DNA of 64,000 nt from Rhodonellum sp041748555 (GCA_041748555.1 JBGTDA010000034.1:70463-134462), one strand, 5' to 3'. Positions 7,693-16,807 are shown, numbered from the stretch's first letter. Numbers and translations are program-made. The notes: generated by a model not told the origin, from the sequence alone.

Positions 7693-8286
7693 TTAAAGGC
7701 TCCAGGTGTTTCCGACCTCCGAAAGCGGGATACAGCCTTTGTATTCGCCTGGAATGGGATCATAGCTGAGGTGGTTTTTCCCGATTTCTTCAGAAGAAAA
7801 ATATCCCCACAAAGCCATGGATTTCAGTGAGCGGTAGAATCCTACAGTTTGTGGATCGCCAACAGCGCTTCCCCATATCGTGCCGTTGAATTTCCCGGAT
7901 TCAGCCTCGGCTTTCCTAAGAAAAGCATGCTTGTCTTCTTCACTCAGCTCGGCAAAGACTTTTCCGTAGGTTTCCTTGCAGCCTGCATTGAATTTATCTA
8001 TTTCCGCCACCACATTTGCCTGTGCTTTTTCATCATAGGTTTTGGCAAAAACCAAATCCATAAAGATATCCGTTTTCACATCCAATGCTCCTGGGGTATC
8101 TGTCCGGGGTAAAATGGTATCCACAAAAGAAGAAATAAATCTTGCCTGATCTTCACTGAGGAAAACAGGCTCCCAACCCAAACGGGTTTGCTGCTTGCAG
8201 GATTGGAGTAAGGAAAACAAGGATGGTGCAGCCAGGGCAGAACCTGCCAAGACTGCTGTTTTTCGTAATGCGTTTCTCCGGTTCAT
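7693..8286 (-). CDS. Gluconate 2-dehydrogenase subunit 3 family protein
   Basis: 197 residues. The N-terminus MNRRNALRKTAVLAGSALAAP is a twin-arginine-type leader, followed by a possible lipobox (LQSC). The body matches the small subunit that accompanies membrane or periplasmic GMC oxidoreductases (PF13618): a helical protein with LSEDQARFISSFVDTILPRT near residue 45. It sits four bases downstream of the GMC oxidoreductase, so it is the second gene of a two-gene operon. Its role is to escort the flavoprotein through the Tat pathway and link it to electron carriers (family knowledge). A fragment of a second copy lies at 3325-3408. Confidence 0.9.
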   Translation of the reverse strand: MNRRNALRKTAVLAGSALAAPSLFSLLQSCKQQTRLGWEPVFLSEDQARFISSFVDTILPRTDTPGALDVKTDIFMDLVFAKTYDEKAQANVVAEIDKFNAGCKETYGKVFAELSEEDKHAFLRKAEAESGKFNGTIWGSAVGDPQTVGFYRSLKSMALWGYFSSEEIGKNHLSYDPIPGEYKGCIPLSEVGNTWSL

Positions 8287-8290
8287 ATTA

Positions 8291-9997
8291 TTAGAGGTTA
8301 TTTTTCTTTAATTCAGAAACTGCATGATCAGCTGCACGGGCAGTCAGGGCCATATACGTCAGGGATGGATTGACACAGGAAGAAGAGGTCATGCACGCCC
8401 CATCGGTCACAAACACATTTTTGCAGCCATGCACCTGATTGGTGCCGTTCAACACCGAGGTCTTGGGATCTTTTCCCATGCGCGCCGTACCCATTTCATG
8501 GATACCGTAGCCCATTTCATGTTTATTATCAAAATCCACCACGCCTGTCAACCCGGCTCGGTCCAGCATTTCTTTGGCATCTATCCGGATCTGCTTGTTG
8601 ATTTCCAGTTCATTTTCTTTCCATTCAGCATCGATAGCCAAGGTAGGTTGGCCCCATTTATCCGGTTTGTCCTTGTTGAGGGAAACCATATTTTCATGAT
8701 AAGGAAGGCACTCTGCAAAACCTGTGATAAAGAACTCCCAAGGTCCGGGCTTCATCAGGTTGTCTTTGAAGTCTCCGCCGAAGGCCTCCTGATTGGAACC
8801 TGCTCCCCAACCTGCACGGCCTCCACTGCCTTGGAAGCCAAAGCCTCTGACGAATTTATCGGATTGCGGTCCGTCTTTGAGATTGACATACCGGGGAATA
8901 TAAATACCGTTTGGTCTCCGGCCTTTGTAATATTCGTCTTCAAAACCTTCCACTTTTCCCATTGCCCCTACCCTATAGGTATGATCCATCAGGTTGTGTC
9001 CAAGTTCTCCGCTGTCGTTTCCCATGCCATCTGGGAACCGGTCAGAAACAGAGTTCATTAATATCTGCGTGGAACTCAATGTGGAAGCATTGCAAAAAAT
9101 GATTTTGGAATAATACTCCATGACTTCACTGCTTTCCGAATCGATGATCCGAACTCCAACCGCCTTTCCTTTTTCCTCATCATAGATGATGGATTGAGCA
9201 ATGGAAAAGGGCCTTATTGTAAGGTTCCCAGTTGCATTGGCTGCCGGAAGGGTTACAGCATTGCTGCTAAAATAGGCGCCATAAGGACAACCCCGATCGC
9301 AACGGTTTCTGAACTGGCATTTGCCACGGCCGTTTATGGGTTCCGTAAGGTGGGCCACCCGGCCAATGATCATATTCCTGCCCAAAAATTCTTTTTCTAT
9401 ACGGCTTTTTACATGCTTTTCCACACAATTCAATTCCATTGGGGGAAGGAAGTGACTGTCGGGCAATTGAGATAAGCCCAAAGCTTCCCCGCTGATACCG
9501 GCAAATTTTTCAACATAAGTATACCAGGATTCAAGATCCTTGTAGCGGATTGGCCAATCTACCCCATGACCGTCTTTGGCATTGGCTTCGAAATCAAGAT
9601 CAGACCAGCGATAGCATTGTTTTCCCCAGAGCAATGATCTTCCTCCCATCTGATGGGCGCGCACCCACATAAAAGGTTTGACTTCCGTATAGGGATTTTC
9701 CAAGTCATTGGTATGAAAATGCTCATTGGCTTCTCCGATAAATCCTGAGCGCATTCCTACCGGATGCTTTGCTTTCTGCCCGGGTGTCAGTGAACCTCTT
9801 AGTGGCATGTCCCAGGGATCCAGCATCATGGTCGGGTAATCTTTTACGTGTTCCACCAGTCTGCCGCGCTCTAGTACCAATGTTTTCAGGCCTTTTTCGC
9901 ATAACTCTTTGGCAGCCCAGCCACCGCTGATTCCCGAACCGATGACAATGGCATCATAGGTCATGTCTTGTTTTGCATCAATATTAAAATTGGCCAT
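8291..9997 (-). CDS. GMC family oxidoreductase (FAD sugar/alcohol dehydrogenase)
   Basis: 568 residues. An FAD-binding Rossmann motif lies at the start (DAIVIGSGISGGWAAKEL, ending in VLERG). The C-terminal domain has the GMC signature GIHEMGTARMG, with the active-site histidine, and GACMTSSSCVNPSLTYMALT. A cysteine-rich stretch at CQFRNRCDRGCPYGAYF is typical of the gluconate/2-keto-gluconate dehydrogenase branch. There is no signal peptide; export is expected piggyback on the Tat leader of subunit 3, encoded four bases downstream. Probable role: oxidation of a sugar or polyol in the periplasm, with electrons passed to the respiratory chain. The substrate is not deducible. Confidence 0.93.
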   Translation of the reverse strand: MANFNIDAKQDMTYDAIVIGSGISGGWAAKELCEKGLKTLVLERGRLVEHVKDYPTMMLDPWDMPLRGSLTPGQKAKHPVGMRSGFIGEANEHFHTNDLENPYTEVKPFMWVRAHQMGGRSLLWGKQCYRWSDLDFEANAKDGHGVDWPIRYKDLESWYTYVEKFAGISGEALGLSQLPDSHFLPPMELNCVEKHVKSRIEKEFLGRNMIIGRVAHLTEPINGRGKCQFRNRCDRGCPYGAYFSSNAVTLPAANATGNLTIRPFSIAQSIIYDEEKGKAVGVRIIDSESSEVMEYYSKIIFCNASTLSSTQILMNSVSDRFPDGMGNDSGELGHNLMDHTYRVGAMGKVEGFEDEYYKGRRPNGIYIPRYVNLKDGPQSDKFVRGFGFQGSGGRAGWGAGSNQEAFGGDFKDNLMKPGPWEFFITGFAECLPYHENMVSLNKDKPDKWGQPTLAIDAEWKENELEINKQIRIDAKEMLDRAGLTGVVDFDNKHEMGYGIHEMGTARMGKDPKTSVLNGTNQVHGCKNVFVTDGACMTSSSCVNPSLTYMALTARAADHAVSELKKNNL

Positions 9998-10214
9998 GTA
10001 CTTTTATATTTTGAGCGTGGAATATAGGTATTTGTTGGGAAATGGAGAAAATTTTCAGACGTTTTTGATGGAATCGGTAAAAAAAGGTATAGTTGTTCGA
10101 TGTCCGATGAAGGTTGACGGATGACCGAAGCAGTTGTCATTGTGAGGAGTGCATTTTTACACCTTCATTTTAAAGAACAAACTGTTGCACGACGTGACAA
10201 TCTCTTCTATCACC

Positions 10215-10487
10215 GATGATTGATGCAAGATGATAACGTCATCGGCAGGATCAATGTTTTTGCAAAACACACCACATAAAATGACGGTAAAGCTATTGCT
10301 TCATTGGTAGAGTGTCACAGAGATACACGGAGGTTCACGGAGATTCGCAGAGAAAGAAACGAAAGATATTTTTCCTTGCAATTTTAATTTTCTGAAGAAA
10401 AACACTCCATGCATCTCTGCGTCTTCTCCGTGTGCTCTGTGAAAGAAGAAAGTTGTTCGATGATTGATGCCCGATGATAACGTCATC
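10215..10487. repeat. 29-bp direct repeats flanking an inverted-repeat element
   Basis: gatgattgatgcaagatgat at 10215 and gatgattgatgcccgatgat at 10459 start 29-bp copies that share the palindromic end gataacgtcatc and differ at two or three positions. Between them lies an imperfect inverted repeat, 10315-10360 against 10415-10442: the left arm starts tcacagagatacacggag and the reverse complement of the right arm starts tcacagagcacacggaga. The arms also contain cgcagaga on both sides. The layout looks like a miniature inverted-repeat element inserted into or between older repeats. Confidence 0.7.
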
Positions 10488-10494
10488 AGCTTTG

Positions 10495-10537
10495 CCTCGA
10501 TAAGCAATTGCTACTGGCAGAATAGCTGATATACATA
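10495..10537 (+). repeat. Short dispersed repeat, shared with 51503-51545
   Basis: The sequence cgataagcaattgctactgg followed by cagaatagctgat matches ctataagcaattgctattgg and cagaatagcggat at 51505, in the same orientation. At 51400 this piece follows the longer dispersed repeat; here it follows a different repeat, so it is an independent module. Confidence 0.75.
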
Positions 10538-10673
10538 TTCTATATCTTAATTTATCTTCTTTTCCATCCTTTTCTCAAAAATTAATTTTAAAATATCCGC
10601 AAAAATAAAGTTGATGCGTTATGTTTGTAATTATGCCTAAATTATCCCTCAATCTATTAAAGTACGTTCACCC

Positions 10674-11876
10674 TTGTTTAGAATTCTTACGCTTTCCGCC
10701 CTCTGTTTTTTTCTTATCACCTGCCAACCCGGTTCAAAACAATTGTCTTCTGAAGAAGATATCCTGATCAACAGCCTTGCAGCGGAAGAAAATAGCAGGC
10801 AGCAGGTGGAAGTTCCGGCTTCCTTCACCCCGGACAGCGCCCGCCAACTGGAAAACCAACTCGATTCCATTTTCCAGTATTTGCATCAAAAAAGAGGTTT
10901 TAACGGTACAGTGCTCGTGACCAAGTACGATGAGGTTATTTTTAAAGGTGCTTTTGGCTATGCCGATTTTGGCAGTAAAGAACCGCTCAGCACCGAAACA
11001 GCCTTTCAACTGGCTTCGGTCTCCAAACAGTTTACTGCCATGGCCATAATGATGCTGCAGGAACAGGGAAAACTTGATTATAAGGATTTGGTGCAGGAAT
11101 ATTTTCCCGGGTTTCCCTACCAAGGCATTACCGTCCGGCAATTGCTCACTCATCGGTCGGGTTTATCCAATTATACCTATTTCAGCGATGAACTCTGGCC
11201 AGATCGCACACTACCTATTACAAATGACGATGTGCTCGACCTGATGTCATTGCATCAGCCAAAGGTATATTATCAACCTGATATTAGGTTTGATTACAGC
11301 AATACAGGATATTTTTTACTTGCTTCCATTGTCGAAAAAGCATCCGGGATGGCTTTTCCGGATTTCCTTCAGGAAAACATCTTCGAACCGTTGGAAATGA
11401 CCAACACTTTCTGCTATAATAATCCCTTTCTTTCTGAAAATGTCGCCACGGGACACACCGGCAACAGAAGAAAAAGATCTCCTGATTACCTTGATTCTGT
11501 ACTGGGTGATAAGGGGACGTATTCCACCGTCGAGGATTTGTTCAAATGGAATCAGGCGCTTTACACAGACAAGCTGGTGAAAAGAGAAACCTTGGAGGAA
11601 GCATTTACGGGCTCCCGTAACATGAAAATGAAAAACAGCGAGGATTACGGATTCGGTTGGCGGATCAAGGAACTCAAAAACGGAGATACGGTACTGTACC
11701 ATGCAGGGCTGTGGCATGGGTTTAACACCTTTATTCTGCGGAATCCGAAAGACCACAGTGCCATCATTGTACTCAGCAACCTATCCAATGGTGGATTGAA
11801 ATTTGTAAATGAGCTCCAGGATTTCCTCTATCCTATCACGGACAACAAGAAAAGGGATAATGTAGCCGGTGATTAA
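10674..11876 (+). CDS. Lipoprotein serine hydrolase, class C beta-lactamase family
   Basis: 400 residues. TTG is used as the start because the frame has a stop at 10638 and no ATG before the signal sequence; reading from 10674 gives a good lipoprotein leader (LTLSALCFFLITC, Cys17 lipidated). The beta-lactamase/PBP4-type domain shows the SxxK nucleophile motif S115-V-S-K118, the YSN motif in FDYSNTGYFLL and a C-terminal HAGLWHG box. Such proteins act on D-Ala or ester bonds, seldom on antibiotics. No ampC-like regulator is nearby. A mutated ATG start is possible, but everything downstream is intact. Confidence 0.85.
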   Translation: MFRILTLSALCFFLITCQPGSKQLSSEEDILINSLAAEENSRQQVEVPASFTPDSARQLENQLDSIFQYLHQKRGFNGTVLVTKYDEVIFKGAFGYADFGSKEPLSTETAFQLASVSKQFTAMAIMMLQEQGKLDYKDLVQEYFPGFPYQGITVRQLLTHRSGLSNYTYFSDELWPDRTLPITNDDVLDLMSLHQPKVYYQPDIRFDYSNTGYFLLASIVEKASGMAFPDFLQENIFEPLEMTNTFCYNNPFLSENVATGHTGNRRKRSPDYLDSVLGDKGTYSTVEDLFKWNQALYTDKLVKRETLEEAFTGSRNMKMKNSEDYGFGWRIKELKNGDTVLYHAGLWHGFNTFILRNPKDHSAIIVLSNLSNGGLKFVNELQDFLYPITDNKKRDNVAGD

Positions 11877-12209
11877 GGAAATCCTCAAAAGGAAGGTTGA
11901 ATTATCATGAGATTTTTTTGCCTGAATATTAATGGTTTTATCAGGCTTGACTAGTCAGTGAATGTAGGTTTCATTGCTTCCAACTTTTTCTTTAGCAACA
12001 CCCGTCTTGAATTTATTTCTTAACAATAGTCTGATCGCGGGCTCATTGTTCTTATGGGTATAAGCCTCGATTGTTTGAGGCTCATTTTCACTTTATCATC
12101 TTAACGGTGCGCAAAAATTTCTCTGGCATCCCCGTTTTCAAGCTTTCTCAAGATCAAACGATCAATTTTCAAAATCTGAAAAGAAATGAAATTCGTTTCA
12201 ACCATCGGT
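11877..12209. other. Convergent intergenic stretch
   Basis: 333 bases between two converging genes. A modest hairpin at 12061-12085 (aagcctcgattgtttgaggct) could serve as a terminator. Nothing else recognised. Confidence 0.4.
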
Positions 12210-13343
12210 TTATTTCTCAAGTTCTACCTTTTCCTTTATGTATTCCTCACCGGCGGGTAAAGGAATGCTAACTCCTGCAGGTATTGGGATTCCGAAATCC
12301 GGGGACCCATCTTGCTTCCAGTAAAAGGGTTGCAATCGAATGTTCCTGTTCCAGCCCGGTTTAACGGTTTTCTTGGAATGGTAGAGCATCCAGTCCTCCG
12401 AACCGTCTGGTGATTTTGCGAAGCTGCAATGCCCCACTCCCAGGACCTGATCTGTTCCACAGAAAACCGGTCCTGATTTTTCCCAACTCTCAGGCAACAT
12501 AGGATCGGCATCCTCATGAGTCAATTTTAGCTGGCCGAGTCGGTAATCCTTCAGCCATGATTCTCGGGTTGAGTAAATGATAAAGGTGTGGTTCTTGTTT
12601 TTCAGCAGTTGTGGGCCTTCATTCAGATCAAGCTTTCCCCCTGTTTCCCAAACTTCCTCCGGGGAAGATATTTTCACCCGGTTGCTGCTGATGGTCACCG
12701 GATCGCTCATCTTGGCAATATATAAATGCTGTTTTGTTCTGTCGGTTTTTCTGTTCTCTTCCCAGCCTGACCATACTGCATAAAGCTGTCCCTCGTGTTC
12801 CCAAGGTGTCAGGTCAATCGCCCATTTATGGGAAGCCTGATCTTCTATATCATCTCCTGTATAAAGCATGCCCAAATCCTCGTAAGGACCAAAGGGATCA
12901 TCTGAGATGGATCTAAGAACTCCCGAGCGCTGATGAATGAAAGGGCTGCCGGAAACCTTTCCTGCCGTATAGTAGATGTACCAATGGCTGTCGATAAAGT
13001 GTAATTCAGGTGCCCATACATTGGAGTGGTTCCACCCTTTACCAGGGGTACTCCAGACCTTTATCTTATCACCTCCCTCGGTAAGGGTTTCGGACATTGA
13101 CACAAAAATCCCGTTTCCTGCAGTTGAGCAGTAATAATTAACTCCCTCCTTTTGAATTACCCACGGATCCGCCCCGTCCCGGATAGGATTGGTAAAGGTT
13201 TCGGTTTGGGTATAGCCAGGGAACCCATCAACAAACAATAAAATATAAAACAGGAAGATGGAAGGGAAATATGATGCATTACTGTCCCTGACTTTTGGTT
13301 CACGTAAGGAATTCCGGAGTGGTTTTTTGGGGGAAAGCTGCAT
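12210..13343 (-). CDS. Glycoside hydrolase family 43, secreted
   Basis: 377 residues. The first 28 residues are a charged extension before the signal-like segment FPSIFLFYILLFVDGFPGYT, so the true start may be unusual, but no later methionine fits. The mature enzyme starts FTNPIRDGADPWVI, the GH43 strand with the catalytic base aspartate in DGADPW. The expected pKa-tuning aspartate lies near WAIDLTPWEH, and the general acid glutamate is in DLNEGPQLL. The five-bladed propeller family includes arabinofuranosidases and xylosidases. The specificity cannot be fixed by eye. It is isolated, with no SusC/SusD pair in the window. Confidence 0.9.
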   Translation of the reverse strand: MQLSPKKPLRNSLREPKVRDSNASYFPSIFLFYILLFVDGFPGYTQTETFTNPIRDGADPWVIQKEGVNYYCSTAGNGIFVSMSETLTEGGDKIKVWSTPGKGWNHSNVWAPELHFIDSHWYIYYTAGKVSGSPFIHQRSGVLRSISDDPFGPYEDLGMLYTGDDIEDQASHKWAIDLTPWEHEGQLYAVWSGWEENRKTDRTKQHLYIAKMSDPVTISSNRVKISSPEEVWETGGKLDLNEGPQLLKNKNHTFIIYSTRESWLKDYRLGQLKLTHEDADPMLPESWEKSGPVFCGTDQVLGVGHCSFAKSPDGSEDWMLYHSKKTVKPGWNRNIRLQPFYWKQDGSPDFGIPIPAGVSIPLPAGEEYIKEKVELEK

Positions 13344-13660
13344 AGGAAAATCTGGATTAATCGGTAGATGTTTGGAGATGGTGTTTCTCCGGAAATCCTT
13401 AATGGGTTTTTAAAAGGGTATTTCCGAATCCAAAATGAGAAAAAAAATTGAATCTTGAGCCGGAAATTTAATTAAATTGAAATTTACCTGAAAATCTCCA
13501 GGGTTCCGCTTCACCCTTTAGCGACCAACATTATCGGGACATCCATCCAAAACAGAAACGATCTCTTTTGATGCCCCGGGATTTTGTTGAAACCCGTTTC
13601 CCATAAAATCTTATTTTAAATTGGCCTACCGCGGATTTGATATTACTTTAGACTCTGTTT

Positions 13661-13737
13661 TAAAAAAGGGCGTAGCCCTGATATCTTCGTAGTACGAAAT
13701 GACAAAACCCTAAAAAAGGGGCGTAGCCCTGAAATCT
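13661..13737. repeat. Paired palindromic repeats upstream of a transposase remnant
   Basis: taaaaaagggcgtagccctg (13661) and taaaaaaggggcgtagccct (13711) are near-identical direct repeats, each centred on the palindrome agggcgtagccct or ggggcgtagccct and each followed by atct within a few bases. They sit 12-90 bases ahead of the ATG of an IS200-type transposase remnant. Paired REP-like palindromes next to such a gene are what REP-associated tyrosine transposases leave behind. Confidence 0.7.
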
Positions 13738-13748
13738 AAAATATTTTT

Positions 13749-13910
13749 ATGGCAAATACATATACACAATTATACGTTCGATTCATCTTTTCCGTCAAAG
13801 GGCGGGGAAATCCGGTTAGGGAATCATTCCGGGATGAATTGGAAAAAGTGATGTGAGGCATAGTTACCAACCAAAAATGTAAAACCTCTCAATTATTGAA
13901 CTCCTGCCAA
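13749..13910 (+). pseudogene. IS200-type (Y1/RAYT) transposase, 5' remnant
   Basis: Reads MANTYTQLYVRFIFSVKGRG then NPVRESFRDELEKVM, a TGA stop at 13854, and on in the same frame GIVTNQKCK before the match decays. This is the conserved start of the IS200-like single-tyrosine transposase family (MANTYTQ...FAVKGR...FR.EL..YI.GIV.N). The HUH motif and catalytic tyrosine are missing, so it is dead. The associated palindromes lie just upstream. Confidence 0.85.
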
Positions 13911-14136
13911 AAAAAACAAGAATGTTGGTAGTTGTATTTTAATAAGAGCCTAAATGCTTCCAATGTCATATCAGATGCAAAGTTGGCGAAATCGGGAATG
14001 GGAAAAGGGAGTTTTCAGGAAATTAATATTTATACAAAATGCAATATATCAGCGTTGAAACAAACACCGGTTCAACAACTAATTTTTAAATATTTCGTTT
14101 TAAAAATAATATCTTTTTCATTTAAACAAGACCCAT

Positions 14137-14712
14137 ATGAACAGCATCCAAAACTCTCTCCTTTTGCTTTTGATTTCAATTTTGTTTGTGAATTGTACTC
14201 CAAAGGCTACTCAGGTTCAAAGATTCCACAACCCTGAGGAACCCATCAATAGCATTTTGTTTTTATATGGAAATATTGAGGATGATATTTTACAGCTTGA
14301 TAAAGCGTCCTATGAAAAATCCCTTAAAGGAAAATTCAACGACCTGGAAAACAAAGGTTTCAGGATCAATTTGTATGAACATCTTTTTTCCATGTTGAAT
14401 CCAACTTTGGTTTATAACTATAACAGCATGTTCGAAGATTTCAAAAGCTATTCATATGAAGAATTTCAACAAAAACTGGAAGAAAAAGAGATTGACCATG
14501 TTTTGTTGGTGACACAAAAGGAAAGAATCATATTAGAAGAGAATGTTATCAGAAGGTATCAGGTGCATCTTATGGAAACAAGAACAGGTAAGCCTTTATG
14601 GGTTTCCTATGGATTTCAATCAGGCAGTCTGAATGGTCCAAAAAGTTTGGCCAGAGGCATTAAAAAGGATCTGGAAGGTGAAAACCTAATTGTGCTTGAT
14701 TCCTTTAGGTAA
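14137..14712 (+). CDS. Lipoprotein of unknown function
   Basis: 191 residues. The leader LLLLLISILFVNC gives a clear lipobox with Cys20. The mature part is alpha/beta, with NSILFLYGNIED early and HVLLVTQKERI, RRYQVHLMETRTGKPLWVSY later; the last resembles the strand pattern of small outer-membrane or periplasmic lipoproteins that assemble curli- or LPS-related complexes, but no family is certain. It is monocistronic, followed by a strong terminator. Confidence 0.75.
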   Translation: MNSIQNSLLLLLISILFVNCTPKATQVQRFHNPEEPINSILFLYGNIEDDILQLDKASYEKSLKGKFNDLENKGFRINLYEHLFSMLNPTLVYNYNSMFEDFKSYSYEEFQQKLEEKEIDHVLLVTQKERIILEENVIRRYQVHLMETRTGKPLWVSYGFQSGSLNGPKSLARGIKKDLEGENLIVLDSFR

Positions 14713-14743
14713 ATCCGGATTTCCGCATCTGAATTTTGCATCC

Positions 14744-14777
14744 ATAAATGGCCAATTACAATGGCCATTTATTTTTT
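14744..14777. terminator. Intrinsic terminator between converging genes
   Basis: An 11-bp perfect stem, ataaatggcca / tggccatttat, with a 7-base loop and a T6 run after it. It follows the + strand lipoprotein by 31 bases and overlaps the stop codon of the converging methyltransferase gene. Confidence 0.85.
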
Positions 14778-15410
14778 AAGACTGATTGCCGTTCCTGAAC
14801 TGCTTGATCTGTCTACGGTAGTTTCATATTCCGGATGGCTTTTTACAAATTCCATATATTCCGGAATGCCTCTAAGACTTTGAAGGACATTGTGGGCAGT
14901 GAATCGCCCTCCTTTTTCCAGTTTGGGATGTATATCTTTAAAATACTGGATATACCAATCCTTATCAGCATCCGAAAACACAAAATCAAATGGTCCTTCC
15001 AGCTCTTTGACTATCTGATGGGCGTTTCCCAACCTGAATTCAACATAATCAGACAATCCTACTTTCTCCAGGTTTGTGGTAGCTTCCTTATGTCTGTTTT
15101 CGTCAATTTCGATGGTAATCAATTTGCCTCCGGTCTTACTCAATGCCCAGGCTATCCAAACCGTGGAATGTCCGGTAGATGTTCCGATTTCAAGCGCAGA
15201 TTGATAGTCGTTATCAACAATCAGGTTGTGTAACAGCTGTCCGTCCTCGTAGGGTACATTTAAGTCGTGCCAACCCTGTCTGCTTTCTTCCAGAAATTGC
15301 TGAACGCGTTCATCCACACTTTGCTGATCCTGGCTCGTTTGAGCCATACATGCTTGGACAAAAAACAAAAAGAATAAAATCACAACCGGCATTACTAAAG
15401 TCTTTTTCAT
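14769..15410 (-). CDS. Exported SAM-dependent O-methyltransferase
   Basis: 213 residues. A signal peptide is evident (MPVVILFFLFFVQACMAQ), with either SPI cleavage after MAQ or a lipobox at VQAC. The body is a class I O-methyltransferase of the catechol type (PF01596/PF13578): the SAM-binding glycine loop ALEIGTSTGHSTVWIA, the acidic strand LITIEIDENRH and the metal-site-like FVFSDADKDWYIQYF. The oddity is the export signal, since SAM is cytoplasmic; similar exported copies occur in other Bacteroidota but their role is unknown. Monocistronic. Confidence 0.87.
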   Translation of the reverse strand: MKKTLVMPVVILFFLFFVQACMAQTSQDQQSVDERVQQFLEESRQGWHDLNVPYEDGQLLHNLIVDNDYQSALEIGTSTGHSTVWIAWALSKTGGKLITIEIDENRHKEATTNLEKVGLSDYVEFRLGNAHQIVKELEGPFDFVFSDADKDWYIQYFKDIHPKLEKGGRFTAHNVLQSLRGIPEYMEFVKSHPEYETTVDRSSSSGTAISLKK

Positions 15411-15814
15411 AGTTTATGTTTATTTGGTTCAAGATGTTTGGAATAATCCGGTTAAGACTGAATTCTAAGTTTAACTGAACTGTCTGATTTTGACAGGATG
15501 ATGTAAGCTACAAATTAAAGTGTTTAAGATAAAATGTTTCTATCTGAGCAGCTAACGGAAAATAATTCAAACCAGAGAAATTCTGATATAGAATTGCAAA
15601 TATCTCTCTCACCGTTGATGCCGGCTAATAAAGGCTATCTGATAAGCGTGGATTTATAATTGTAATATTCCTTTACTGAACATTGTCCAATTTAGAACAC
15701 TTTATTGATCAATTCGGAACATAAATTATTAGCTAATCCCGTTCAATTGGCGTGAAAGCACAATTTTTTGTTCCGGTATGGGTATTGAGAAATTTTTTAA
15801 AAAAACTGACTTCT
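15411..15814. other. Divergent intergenic stretch
   Basis: 404 AT-rich bases between a gene on the minus strand and a small membrane protein on the plus strand. It must hold both promoters. No repeat, hairpin or ORF seen. Confidence 0.4.
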
Positions 15815-16006
15815 ATGGTGAGCTTCTTACTTTGGTGTATCCTACTGGTATTGTGTTGGCCTTTGGCCTTGATCTTTGTATTGCTCTATCCTATCATTTG
15901 GCTAATCCTACTCCCCTTCCGCCTGCTGGGTTTTGCGGTAAACATTTCCTTTGAGTTTGTGGGTAAAATCCTGATGTTACCATTCGAGCTTGTTAAGAGG
16001 CGGTGA
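15815..16006 (+). CDS. Small integral membrane protein
   Basis: 63 residues from the ATG at 15815. A GTG at 15752 would add 21 residues, but its leader is poor while the ATG has the A-rich leader usual here. Almost the whole protein is hydrophobic: VSFLLWCILLVLCWPLALIF, VLLYPIIWLILLPFRLLGFA and a basic end LVKRR. Short proteins with the CWPLA and YP..WL.LLPFRL pattern are widespread in Bacteroidota and have no known role. Confidence 0.7.
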   Translation: MVSFLLWCILLVLCWPLALIFVLLYPIIWLILLPFRLLGFAVNISFEFVGKILMLPFELVKRR

Positions 16007-16318
16007 TTCGTATATTGATCCTTCGGCAGCATAGCCTACTGTTTTTCGATTACTTAATTTCGATTATTTAATACCAATAGAACAGCGTTTTAAGGATTTA
16101 ACTTAATTGTAAAGATTAAGATACTTTTCAAATTCTTAAACCCGTGTTTTTTCCGGTTAATTTTCAGGATGCCAACTCCAAACGATCCTTGCTTTTGTCT
16201 GTCCACCTGATGGGGACTCATGCGATCAAGCGGTATATGAAAATCCAGTGATTTGCAGCCATTGCCCTATGACGCTTATAGAAAAATCAGCCACAAAACA
16301 ATGGCATTTTTCCTCTAG
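16007..16318. other. Intergenic stretch before a kinase remnant
   Basis: 312 bases. Presumably contains more decayed sequence, but I could not match any of it to a family. Confidence 0.35.
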
Positions 16319-16753
16319 GACAGGCTGCCAGAAAATCTTGCACAAAAACAAACTGAATTTAAGATAAGTGGTCTTTGTGATCTTCGCATAATTCCGTTTC
16401 AAATCAGGCAGTTATTTTATAACCTGATCAGCAACTCACTGAAATTTGTTTCTGAAAACCGAACTCCAATAATTAAAATGAAAAGTTTAATTGGTAATTT
16501 TGATCACGAAGAACTAGATAAGGATAAGAAATACTGCCATATCAGATTCTCGGACAATGGTATCGGGTTTGATCCCAAACATACCCAGCGAGTTTTTGAA
16601 GTAATCCGGCGGCTACACACTAGAAATTATGCTGGTACAGGAATCGGACTTGCCATTGTCAAAAAAATCGTAGAGAACCATTACGGCTTTATATTTGCAA
16701 CCGGCAAAATCGACGAGGGGTCTACCTTTGATATTTATGTTCCTGTAGAATAA
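16319..16753 (+). pseudogene. Histidine kinase, C-terminal ATPase remnant
   Basis: The frame is open from 16319 (after a TAG at 16316) to a TAA at 16751. It holds the end of a sensor kinase: QIRQLFYNLISNSLKF is the N box, HIRFSDNGIGFDPKH the G1 box, and YAGTGIGLAIVKKIVENH the G2 box, ending FDIYVPVE. The phospho-accepting histidine domain, any sensor domain and a start codon are missing, so only the ATPase half remains. The relatives (FEVFQRLHTR...GTGIGL) are hybrid or bacteriophytochrome-like kinases. The remaining half is not itself frameshifted, so truncation may be fairly recent or due to a deletion. Confidence 0.85.
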
Positions 16754-16807
16754 AAGTGATAAATTTGATATGGAAGTTGATTTAAATTTAAAGCGAGCAA
16801 CTTTTTT

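Larger units (their letters stand above)
9998..10673. other. Intergenic mosaic of short repeats
   Basis: No gene. The stretch holds a 29-bp direct repeat (10215-10243 and 10459-10487), an inverted-repeat element (10315-10442) and a 43-base piece shared with 51503-51545. These are listed separately. Confidence 0.6.
13344..14136. other. Gene-poor stretch with palindromes and a transposase remnant
   Basis: 793 bases with no intact gene. Two copies of a gggcgtagccct palindrome and the broken start of an IS200-type transposase are listed separately. The remainder, 13344-13650 and 13910-14136, shows nothing I recognise. Confidence 0.6.

Noticed and set aside
8324..9061. 245-residue ORF antisense to the GMC oxidoreductase
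   Set aside because: It lies wholly within the GMC gene, which has clear motifs on the other strand; long antisense frames are expected in GC-richer coding DNA.
13932..14237. Continuation of the transposase as a 101-residue ORF
   Set aside because: The ORF overlaps the start of the lipoprotein gene in a shifted frame and shows no HUH or tyrosine motif.
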